NCBI RefSeq assembly: GCF_000430825.1
Contig: NZ_AUMT01000014.1
Span: 46,982-110,981, forward strand
Length of the DNA: 64,000 bases
Reading direction: 5' to 3'
Origin: Chryseobacterium daeguense DSM 19388
GTDB taxonomy: Bacteria > Bacteroidota > Bacteroidia > Flavobacteriales > Weeksellaceae
The position numbers and the translations under genes were made by a program. Below the pieces are notes generated by a model. It made no database searches. It was not told the DNA's origin and was given only the letters and a program-made list of their open reading frames with translations. Positions 43,658 through 52,073 of the stretch are shown piece by piece (within the stretch, counting starts at the first letter, position 1; each line of letters opens with the position of its first letter).

Positions 43658-45424
43658 TTACATCCTGTTTACGGTTCCTATACCGAGCAAATGCAATGAT
43701 TTTTTTATGGTTTTTGCTGTTATTTCGGATAAATTTAAACGGAATTGTTTTAAATTTTCATCTTCCAGCTTTAAGATTTGATTACTCTGGTAAAATGAGT
43801 TATAAGCTTTAACTAAATCATAAACATAATTGGCGATCAATGCAGGGCTCAAAGCCTCCGCAGCTTTCTCAACAATTGCTTTGTAGTTTTCCAATAGCAT
43901 GATCAGATTTTTTTCAAACTCATTCAAACTCAATTCAGAACCTTCTGCTTTTTTATATTCAGTTCCGGCTTTTGTAAGCAATGACTGAATTCTGGCATAG
44001 GTATATAAAATAAACGGTCCGGTATTTCCTGAAAATTCTACACTTTCATCAGGGTTAAACAACATCTTTTTCTTAGGATCAACTTTCAGCATGAAATATT
44101 TCAATGCCGCCTGCCCGATAATTTCATAAGAAACTTCTTTTTCCACTTCCGAAAGCCCTTCCAGTTTGCCTAATTCTATGGTGATTTTTTTTGCCGTTTC
44201 ATACATTTCCTGCATCAGATCGTCTGCATCTACCACCGTTCCCTCGCGGGATTTCATTTTTCCGTTTGGAAGCTCCACCATTCCATAAGATAAATGATAC
44301 AATTGATCTGCCCAAGAGTATCCTAATTTCCCTAAGATTTTAAATAAAACCTGGAAATGATAATCCTGCTCGTTTCCAACTGTATAAATTAGCTTTTGAA
44401 TGTCGTTTTGTTTAAAACGTTCTACCGCAGTCCCCAGATCCTGTGTCATATACACTGAAGTTCCGTCTGAACGTAATAATAATTTTTGATCCAAACCTTC
44501 ATCTGTGAGGTCGCACCAAACCGAACCATCTTCTTTTTGGTATAAAACACCTTTATCCAGACCTTCCTGAATAAGATCTTTTCCTAAAATGTAGGTATTG
44601 CTTTCATATTGAATCTGATCAAAACTAACTCCCAGTCTGCTATACGTCTCATTGAAACCTTTATAAACCCAAGAATTCATTTCATTCCAAAAGGTTCTTA
44701 CATTCTCATCTCCATTTTCCCAATCCAGCAGCATTTTTTGAGCTTCTTTCATCAAAGGGGCCTCTTTTTTTGCCTGCTCCTCTTCCATACCCTGCGCAAC
44801 GAGCTCAGCCATTTCTTTCTTATATTCCTGGTCAAATTTCACATAATAATTCCCTACAAACTTATCCCCTTTTACATCTAAAGCATCCGGCGTTTCCCCT
44901 TTTCCATACTTTTCCCAAGCCAGCATGGATTTGCAGATATGAATCCCTCTGTCATTGATAATCTGGCTTTTAATAACATCATATCCAGCCTCTTCCAAAA
45001 TCTGAGCCACAGAAAATCCTAATAGATTATTTCTGATATGTCCTAAATGAAGAGGTTTATTCGTATTTGGGGAAGAATATTCTACCATCACGGTAGAATT
45101 CTTTTTTTCAATTAAATCAAAATTATCTGTTATTGATTTAAAATTATCTATAAAAAACTGATTTTTAATTTTAACGTTTAGGAAGCCTTTCACCACATTG
45201 AAGCTTTCCAGTAAATCGGTCTGCTCTGTCAAAGCCTCTCCCAATTCCACGCCGATGCTTTCCGGGTTTTTCTTCAATTGCTTCACCAGCGGGAATGTTA
45301 CAATAGTAAAATCCCCTTCAAACTCAGTTTTATTTTCCTGAATTTCAAGGTTAATATCCTTTAACTGATAAACATTCAAAATAACTTCTGAAAGTTTTTC
45401 TTCTATAGTATTTTTAATATTCAT
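43658..45424 (-). CDS. argS: arginyl-tRNA synthetase
   Basis: 588 residues. It has an N-terminal ArgRS additional domain, then the class I HIGH motif in SSPNTNKPLHLGHIRNN near residue 120, GTSVYMTQDLGTA, a KMSKS-equivalent region at NGKMKSREGTVVDADDL, and an anticodon-binding C-terminus ending HLLGIGTVNRM. It charges tRNA-Arg in the cytosol. Single gene. Confidence 0.97.
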   Translation of the reverse strand: MNIKNTIEEKLSEVILNVYQLKDINLEIQENKTEFEGDFTIVTFPLVKQLKKNPESIGVELGEALTEQTDLLESFNVVKGFLNVKIKNQFFIDNFKSITDNFDLIEKKNSTVMVEYSSPNTNKPLHLGHIRNNLLGFSVAQILEEAGYDVIKSQIINDRGIHICKSMLAWEKYGKGETPDALDVKGDKFVGNYYVKFDQEYKKEMAELVAQGMEEEQAKKEAPLMKEAQKMLLDWENGDENVRTFWNEMNSWVYKGFNETYSRLGVSFDQIQYESNTYILGKDLIQEGLDKGVLYQKEDGSVWCDLTDEGLDQKLLLRSDGTSVYMTQDLGTAVERFKQNDIQKLIYTVGNEQDYHFQVLFKILGKLGYSWADQLYHLSYGMVELPNGKMKSREGTVVDADDLMQEMYETAKKITIELGKLEGLSEVEKEVSYEIIGQAALKYFMLKVDPKKKMLFNPDESVEFSGNTGPFILYTYARIQSLLTKAGTEYKKAEGSELSLNEFEKNLIMLLENYKAIVEKAAEALSPALIANYVYDLVKAYNSFYQSNQILKLEDENLKQFRLNLSEITAKTIKKSLHLLGIGTVNRM

Positions 45425-45481
45425 TGTCTGTAATTAATTTCTAGGCCTTTATTAAAAGCTTCCTCATCAAATTTTGAAATA

Positions 45482-45489
45482 CAAATATA
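45482..45489 (-). promoter_or_regulatory. candidate -7 element for argS
   Basis: Minus-strand TATATTTG matches TAnnTTTG, 57 bp before the ATG. No -33 TTG is visible. Confidence 0.4.
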
Positions 45490-45496
45490 CGGAAAT

Positions 45497-45526
45497 AAAA
45501 AAACCGCCCGAAGGCGGGCGGTTTTT
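45497..45526 (-). terminator. terminator of susCD operon 1
   Basis: CCGCCCG-AAGG-CGGGCGG hairpin. On the minus strand it is followed by seven T, about 25 bp after the SusD stop codon. Confidence 0.88.
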
Positions 45527-45550
45527 AAATATGAATGTGTTAACTGAGTG

Positions 45551-46990
45551 TTAGAATTTATCCCAGAAGAGTTTTGTAGTTAGTTTGTCTCCTCCGATTG
45601 CTGCAGATGCCGCAGACCAATTCGTACCATTTACTGATTGCTCCCTAACTGGGTAAGTCATTCTTACCGGAACCTTACCTCCTGCTTCAGGAACAGCAGT
45701 TGACGGAGCTTGTAATAATGGATAATCTAATCTTCTATAGAAATTCCATGAAGTTTGCCCTTGGTTAAAAAATGCAGCCCAAGCTTGTTCCCCAATCGAC
45801 TTCTTCCAATTAGAAGCATTATAAGGGTGACTTGACAGATATGCAGTTGCTTCAGCATTATTAACTCCCCATTCATCCATTGATGCTTGTACAGCAGTTA
45901 TATAAGCCGTGCCAGGATTTGATGTCCCCCATCTAGCAGCAGCTTCAGCAAGATAAAATGCAACTTCTGTATAGTTCAAAATTGTACCCGGATGAGTAGG
46001 ATCATGAGCAAATTCTCCAATTCTAGAATATACATCTACCTCACCAGGCGCTCCTACAGTTTGTCCTACATACTCATCATCTTCATTTAATTGATAATAT
46101 GAGGATATTCTCGGATCAGAATTTGTTTTTAAAAAGTCTACAAAAGGTGCTGCAGCGATATAATCATCCCTTCCGCTTGCCACTAAGGCATCATAAAGGG
46201 GATTATAATTAGGTGATGTACTTTGATATGGTAATTGACAGTTATCAGCTGATGACGTCATAACACCTCCCGCAATTGCATCTGTAACTGTAGCTTGAGC
46301 AAGAGAAGGATTAGAGTCTGCTATTGCAATACCTAGTTTTAATATTAAAGAATTTCCAAATTTTTTCCATTTTGCAACATCTCCATGATAGAAATAATCT
46401 GCAGACCCAAAAGAATTTCCATTTGCTAAAGATTGGACATCAGCTTTTGCCCTTTGTATCAGAGAACTGTATATAGTTGCGGCATCATCATAGGCAGGAA
46501 GAGGATAAGCTTCAAGTTGCAAAGCCTGGGTGTAAGGGATATTGCCAAAAGTATCAACCAAATTCTGGTAAGTATATACCATCATAAGATCAATAATAGC
46601 TAGTTTATTTTTCTTTGTCACCGGCCAAGTTGGTACTTCTGCGGTAGTAGGCGTATAGTTTTCAACTAAACTTTTTGCTTGATTTAAATTACTAAGAACC
46701 TGTACATAATTATCAGACCAAATATTATTAGAAACATTTCTATTAACAAAATCATAATTACTTTCGTTAACATAAGTCGTCTCTTGCCAATACTGCATAG
46801 TTAATCTGAAATTATTTTCATTAACACTCGGAGTATTAACATAATCTGCCAGAGATTTTTGTGCGTATGATACTACAGTTTCTGCAGTTGTTGTATATGC
46901 TACATTTGGATCAGTATTCAAACTTTCATCCATATTACAACTATTCAGTACCAATATGGAAAATAATCCTCCTATTATTATTTTTTTCAT
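45551..46990 (-). CDS. SusD/RagB-family nutrient-binding outer-membrane lipoprotein (pair 1)
   Basis: 479 residues. Lipobox LVLNSC with Cys18, then a helical SusD-like body of the SusD-like-2 type (MDESLNTDPNVAYTTTAET, NLVDTFGNIPYTQALQ, FYLAEAAARWG, SIGEQAWAAFFNQGQTSWNFYRR). It lies on the cell surface as the lid of the SusC barrel and holds the ligand. It begins 10 bp after the SusC stop codon. No glycosidase, peptidase or regulator is linked, so the substrate is unknown. Confidence 0.92.
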   Translation of the reverse strand: MKKIIIGGLFSILVLNSCNMDESLNTDPNVAYTTTAETVVSYAQKSLADYVNTPSVNENNFRLTMQYWQETTYVNESNYDFVNRNVSNNIWSDNYVQVLSNLNQAKSLVENYTPTTAEVPTWPVTKKNKLAIIDLMMVYTYQNLVDTFGNIPYTQALQLEAYPLPAYDDAATIYSSLIQRAKADVQSLANGNSFGSADYFYHGDVAKWKKFGNSLILKLGIAIADSNPSLAQATVTDAIAGGVMTSSADNCQLPYQSTSPNYNPLYDALVASGRDDYIAAAPFVDFLKTNSDPRISSYYQLNEDDEYVGQTVGAPGEVDVYSRIGEFAHDPTHPGTILNYTEVAFYLAEAAARWGTSNPGTAYITAVQASMDEWGVNNAEATAYLSSHPYNASNWKKSIGEQAWAAFFNQGQTSWNFYRRLDYPLLQAPSTAVPEAGGKVPVRMTYPVREQSVNGTNWSAASAAIGGDKLTTKLFWDKF

Positions 46991-47000
46991 TTTTTCTTTT

Positions 47001-50000
47001 TTAAAAATTAGCTTTTAAGGTAAATGCAAAATTACGGGTTGCCGGCATTGGGCCTGACTGGTATCCTTGAATATTTCCAGATGAAAGCCCTGCTTCCGGG
47101 TCTGAATATGGTAAATTTTTATGAATGATCCATAAATTTGTTCCCACCAAACCTAAAGTTAAATCTCTTAGGAAAGTTGATGCAAGTAAAGAATTAGGTA
47201 ATCTATAGGTAATAGCAACTTCTCTAAGTTTCACAAAACTAGCATCATATACAAACGCAGCAGGTGGTGGATCTGTACCTAAAACTTGACTTGATTGTGA
47301 TTTATCGAGTCTAATTGTATTAGGAATATAATTATTTGGGTTGGTAGGATCAACCATTACTCCAGGAAGAATAACACCACCCCCATTTGCAATTGTATTT
47401 CTGATAGGATTACCTAAATCATTTAATCCAACTGAATCTGGATAAAGCCCTGTTCCGTAACCATAATATTGATCTAACGAAAATACTTTCCCACCTTGTT
47501 TGACATCAATCAAAAAGCTCATTGATAAGTTTTTATAGGTGAAACTATTCCTTAATCCGCCCATCCATTTCGGTTGGAATGATCCCAAATTATGATCTGA
47601 AGAGTTCGTTGTAAGATAAGCTCCATTATCACCTACAACTTTCTGCCCGTCTGGAGAGTAAACAAAGTCAGCTCCCCATATTGTTCCATAGTCTTGATTC
47701 AATGGTGCGTTAATTGAAACTCCTCCTTGTAATGATCCTAACTGAAAGTTTTCGATGCCTTCTGCTAATTTTACAACCTTCGTGTTAGGATTTGACCAAT
47801 TGACATCTACATTCCATGCAAAATCTGTTGATTTTATAGGTGTTAAATGTCCTGAAATCTCAAACCCTTTAGTTTCTAATGTTCCTGCATTTACTACTCT
47901 GTTTATAAAACCACTACTCGTAGTAACAGGTAAATTTACAATTTGGTCGAAGGCACTATTTTTAAACCATGAAACATCAAATCCTATTCTGTTCTTAAAG
48001 AACTCCATATTAACTCCAAATTCAATATTATTTAACCTTTGTGGTCTAATGTTTTGGTTTCTTGCTAATGTACTATAGGCATACATCGGGGATTCAAATG
48101 GATATTGAGCAGCATATCTATTTAAAAGATTATCAGCTCCGGTATCTGATCCTACTTGCGCATAAGCCGCTCTTATTTTACCAAAGGATAACCAGTTTTG
48201 TTTAATTAGATTTGAAAAAACTAAACTTCCTGTTACTGATGGATACCAATAAACATTGTTGTTTTTCGGTAAAGCAGTTGATTGATCCCTTCTAATCGTT
48301 CCTTCAATGTAATAAGTACCTTTGTATCCAAGTGATGCTTGAGCAAATATCCCAAAAATTCGTTTCTCGTTTGACACTGACACTGGTAAGGCAGGTGCTG
48401 ATGCAGAATTACTTATTGTATATAAACCCGGAATTATTAATCCCCCAGACGTTGATTGTTGATCTGATTCAAATGTTTGAACATTTAAATTGGTCCCCAC
48501 TAAGCCGTTTATATTAAAATCGTTAAATGTCTTTTTATAGGTTGCAATGAAATCATAGTTAGTTTCAGATGCATTATAATGAGATAAAGCATAACCCGAC
48601 GGTTGATCTACAGTATTCAGTCCAAATGGAGCTGCCACAGATCCCACAGCTCTTCTTTCTTCTACTTTCATTGTATAACCATCTCTACCTACTCTACCCA
48701 TTAGATTAATATCTGGAGTGAGATCGTAGTTTAAACTAGCATTTATGGCTAATCTGTCTCTAGCATCTGTTTGATAATTTTCATATACTTTAAAATATGG
48801 ATTATCCCAATATTGTGGTCTAACATCTGAAACACTTCTAATATTCCAAGTAGCATTTTGTTGCGACATATTATATAATGCTTCTTGCTCTTTCAAATCT
48901 ACATTCGTCGCCCACCATTGTCTGAAGTTGGACATAATATTATCTCCATATCCTGTACTACTTCTACCTCTTGTTCTCTGTGTAACAAAGTTTGCAAATA
49001 AATTAGCCGTCAACTTATCTGTAAATTTGTAGCTTGCATTACCAGCAAAATTATTTTTATTTAGCTTACTATTAGGTACTATATCAGTTGCATATGTATT
49101 TCCATATGAAAATCTATATGTAGCAACATCATTCCCCCCATTTAAAGAGATATTATTTACAGCATTTGTGCCTACATTAAAGAAGGAAATTGGTCCATTT
49201 TTAGCCATTTCCCATTTCGTCTTTTGTCCAAAAGTTGATGAACCTGGAATAAAAGCATCATACTGCCAAACTTGGCTTCCATCATACCTTGGGCCATAAG
49301 ATGCATCATGACCAAATGAAACTCTTGGCTCACCTAAATAACTACCAAACCCTTGACCTAAGTAGCCCTGGCCATACTCTGTTTGATACTCTGGAAATGT
49401 AGATTTATCTATGAATGATACCGTATATGATGAACTATATTCTATACCAACTCCTTTAGTCCTCTTACTTCCTTTTTTTGTAGTAATAATTATAGCACCA
49501 TTTTGTGCTCTAGAGCCATATAATGCTGTCGCCGCAGCTCCTTTTAGTACATTTATACTTTCAATATCATTCGGATTAATATCAGAAGCTGTATTACCAT
49601 AATCATAACCACCTCGCGCTGTTTTTTGATCAGTTGAGTTTATATTGCTATTAATGATAGGCACACCATCAACAACAAACAGCGCTTGATTGTTTCCATC
49701 TAAAGACTTAAAACCTCTTAAAACTACATTTGTAGATCCACCAAAGTTGGTACCTTGCTTTATATCAAGACCTGCAACTTTACCAGATAAGTTATTTAAG
49801 AAGTTTGCTGTAGGAGCTTTATTAATATCATCTCCCTTTACTTCTTGAGAAGAATAACCTAAAGATTTCTTCTCTCGCTTAATACCGAGTGCTGTTACTA
49901 CAACTCCCTCAATATCCTGTGTTTTGATGGTATCCTTTTTTTCCTGCGCATGAGCAACAGCTAGGGAAGAGGAAAGTACTATAGAAAGTACTCCCATTGT

Positions 50001-50012
50001 TAGTTTCTTCAT
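47001..50012 (-). CDS. SusC/RagA-family TonB-dependent outer-membrane transporter (pair 1)
   Basis: 1003 residues with a signal peptide ending AVAHAQ. It lacks the N-terminal carboxypeptidase-regulatory domain of many SusC proteins: the TonB-box-like DIEGVVVTALGI follows almost at once, then the plug (LNNLSGKVAGLDIKQG, GNNQALFVVDGVPI, NDIESINVLKGAAATALYG) and a large barrel ending NFAFTLKANF. It imports the ligand held by the downstream SusD using TonB energy. Confidence 0.93.
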   Translation of the reverse strand: MKKLTMGVLSIVLSSSLAVAHAQEKKDTIKTQDIEGVVVTALGIKREKKSLGYSSQEVKGDDINKAPTANFLNNLSGKVAGLDIKQGTNFGGSTNVVLRGFKSLDGNNQALFVVDGVPIINSNINSTDQKTARGGYDYGNTASDINPNDIESINVLKGAAATALYGSRAQNGAIIITTKKGSKRTKGVGIEYSSSYTVSFIDKSTFPEYQTEYGQGYLGQGFGSYLGEPRVSFGHDASYGPRYDGSQVWQYDAFIPGSSTFGQKTKWEMAKNGPISFFNVGTNAVNNISLNGGNDVATYRFSYGNTYATDIVPNSKLNKNNFAGNASYKFTDKLTANLFANFVTQRTRGRSSTGYGDNIMSNFRQWWATNVDLKEQEALYNMSQQNATWNIRSVSDVRPQYWDNPYFKVYENYQTDARDRLAINASLNYDLTPDINLMGRVGRDGYTMKVEERRAVGSVAAPFGLNTVDQPSGYALSHYNASETNYDFIATYKKTFNDFNINGLVGTNLNVQTFESDQQSTSGGLIIPGLYTISNSASAPALPVSVSNEKRIFGIFAQASLGYKGTYYIEGTIRRDQSTALPKNNNVYWYPSVTGSLVFSNLIKQNWLSFGKIRAAYAQVGSDTGADNLLNRYAAQYPFESPMYAYSTLARNQNIRPQRLNNIEFGVNMEFFKNRIGFDVSWFKNSAFDQIVNLPVTTSSGFINRVVNAGTLETKGFEISGHLTPIKSTDFAWNVDVNWSNPNTKVVKLAEGIENFQLGSLQGGVSINAPLNQDYGTIWGADFVYSPDGQKVVGDNGAYLTTNSSDHNLGSFQPKWMGGLRNSFTYKNLSMSFLIDVKQGGKVFSLDQYYGYGTGLYPDSVGLNDLGNPIRNTIANGGGVILPGVMVDPTNPNNYIPNTIRLDKSQSSQVLGTDPPPAAFVYDASFVKLREVAITYRLPNSLLASTFLRDLTLGLVGTNLWIIHKNLPYSDPEAGLSSGNIQGYQSGPMPATRNFAFTLKANF

Positions 50013-50035
50013 ATCAAATTAAATTTTGCTTAACA

Positions 50036-50065
50036 CAAAGGTGTAAAACTTTCTTAAAATAACAA
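50036..50065 (-). promoter_or_regulatory. promoter of susCD operon 1
   Basis: Minus strand: TTG at 50063-50065, 19-bp spacer, CACCTTTG at 50036-50043 (one mismatch to TAnnTTTG), 23 bp before the start codon. The spacer shares AGAAAGTTTT with the susC2 promoter. Confidence 0.65.
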
Positions 50066-50363
50066 AAGAAAATATAGAAAAATTAACAATTATTCAAAAT
50101 AATTAATTAAAAACGATTAAAAAGTTAAAAAAACATGTTAATAATATCAATTTTAACAAAAAAAAAACAACAACTAAACAATTTCAAATAAATAAAAAAC
50201 AAAATCAATTAAACTAAAATAAAAAATAACAATATAGAAAGGCGACCAAAAACCCACCGATAATCCCTGATAATCAATATTTTATAACTATAATTATTTC
50301 ATCACGCGAAGATATAACAGGAAAATTAATTATGTTGAACATAGTTAATTTTTGATCATTAAC

Positions 50364-50388
50364 AAAAAAACCGCCACTAGTGGCGGTT
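50364..50388 (-). terminator. terminator of susCD operon 2
   Basis: AACCGCCA-CTAG-TGGCGGTT. On the minus strand it is followed by a T-run. Confidence 0.85.
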
Positions 50389-50412
50389 TAATATTAATAA
50401 AATGTAATCAAT

Positions 50413-52065
50413 TTAATTTTGATTCCAGAATGGAGTAAATTGATTTTTAACAAATACTTGTGCACTTGAAATATTTGGAACATTGGCAGAGTTAGCAGCA
50501 TATTCAGAGTTTGGATATACTAATCTGTATGGTTTATTAGGATACTGAGCCGTGGTAGCCATTGGAGTAAATGGATAACCTGTTCTATTGTATTCAATAA
50601 ACATTTCTGTTGGATTAATATTTGTCAATGCGATCCATTTCTGAGTCATTATTGTTTCAATTTTTTGAGCATCAGTTCCGGTCCATCCTAAACCTGGTCT
50701 TGTGGCAATACCATTGATATAGTTTGTCCAAGCTGCATTAGTCATATTTGTTCCAAGCCAAGTTGCATTAGCAACTATAGCAGCATTAAATTTAGCAGCA
50801 GGAGAGAAAGTAAAAATTGAAGGCCATCTAAGCGCAGCTTCTGCTTGTAACAAATTACTTTCAGCTCTTGAAAAAAGCACTCCACCTCTTGAATTATTCT
50901 CCTCAATAACGTCTCCCCATGTAGCAACAGCTGCTCCTCCTGAGAAATTGCCTGTAGCCAATTTTGAAGTATTAACATTATTTACAGGTACACCAGGCTG
51001 ACCTGGTACATTTCCTTGTCTTACACCTTTTAGTCCTGTAAATGGAGCTCCTGTATAATCTACAGAAGATACATTGGTAAATAATCTTGTTCTTCTTGGA
51101 TCTTTAAGACCTGTAAATTTACTGTAATTGGCATCATTCAATATAACATTACCCTCCAATGAATTTGCCATGTGCTCAGAAACTACTACTACCGCATAGT
51201 TTGACACTTGCTGGCCTGATGCATTTCTAGCCCAGTTTAAGATAAAAGGATTCATCTTAGCATCAGTAGATGAAGAATATCCAGGGTTCACTGTTACCTC
51301 TTCATCAATAAATGTTGCACCAGATAAAGTCTGAAGTTTAGAATCTCTATAGGTTGCCAAGTCACCAGTTACTTTAGACATTCTAAGTAGTAATCTAAGT
51401 TTAATGGTATTGGAAAGCGCCTTCCATTTATCCATATCTCCAGCAAAGACAATATCAGAAACTGGTTCTAAAGGATGTATATCCGGTGATGAAGCTGGTG
51501 CATCGATTAAAGCATTAGCTTCTTCTAATTTAGATATTAAATTTTTATAAATATCCGTGTCATTATCGTATTTTGGGGTAGTATTTTGCTGCCCCATGAA
51601 CGCTTCGCTGTAAGGAGAATCTCCATAAAGATCCACAATATATTGCATATAATATGCTTTCATGATCTTAGCAATAGCAATATAGTAATCTTGCTCATGG
51701 TTGTTATTGGTAAACTTCTCCATCTGGTCGAAATTTGCAATTCTTGGATACAGTCCTTCCCAAATTCCTCTATAGAAAGTATTATCTACACTTGATAAGC
51801 TGAATTCTCTGGAATAAGGTCCCGCAATTGTATAAGAATTTCCCGCCCAGCTGTTCATCATAAGATTTCCAAACTGCATCATAGTTCCCGCCTGCGTTCT
51901 GTAAGCTGTAGTAACAGCACCTGGAAGCATAAGTTCAGGGGTAATATTTTCTGCCTGGATTGCATTTGGATTGTCATTTACATCCAAATATTCATTACTA
52001 CAAGATACTGCGTTGAAACTTAAAGCGGCAGCTAGAATTGTTATTAAAAATTTATTGTTTTTCAT
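50413..52065 (-). CDS. SusD/RagB-family nutrient-binding outer-membrane lipoprotein (pair 2)
   Basis: 550 residues. Lipobox FNAVSC (Cys22) followed by SNEYLDVNDNPNAIQAENI. SusD-like-2 features include QYIVDLYGDSPYSEAF, LFSRAESNLLQAEAALRW and the C-terminal IALTNINPTEMFIEYNRTGYPF. It is the surface ligand-binding partner of the SusC at 52074. It differs enough from pair 1 that the two operons should take up different ligands. Confidence 0.92.
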   Translation of the reverse strand: MKNNKFLITILAAALSFNAVSCSNEYLDVNDNPNAIQAENITPELMLPGAVTTAYRTQAGTMMQFGNLMMNSWAGNSYTIAGPYSREFSLSSVDNTFYRGIWEGLYPRIANFDQMEKFTNNNHEQDYYIAIAKIMKAYYMQYIVDLYGDSPYSEAFMGQQNTTPKYDNDTDIYKNLISKLEEANALIDAPASSPDIHPLEPVSDIVFAGDMDKWKALSNTIKLRLLLRMSKVTGDLATYRDSKLQTLSGATFIDEEVTVNPGYSSSTDAKMNPFILNWARNASGQQVSNYAVVVVSEHMANSLEGNVILNDANYSKFTGLKDPRRTRLFTNVSSVDYTGAPFTGLKGVRQGNVPGQPGVPVNNVNTSKLATGNFSGGAAVATWGDVIEENNSRGGVLFSRAESNLLQAEAALRWPSIFTFSPAAKFNAAIVANATWLGTNMTNAAWTNYINGIATRPGLGWTGTDAQKIETIMTQKWIALTNINPTEMFIEYNRTGYPFTPMATTAQYPNKPYRLVYPNSEYAANSANVPNISSAQVFVKNQFTPFWNQN

Positions 52066-52073
52066 TTTGTTAA

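Larger units (their letters stand above)
50013..50412. other. 400-bp very AT-rich region between the two susCD operons
   Basis: Holds the susC1 promoter near 50036, the terminator of operon 2 at 50364 and a 12-bp motif AAAGGCGACCAA at about 50239-50250 also found in the susC2 promoter. The rest is A-rich with no ORF. Confidence 0.5.
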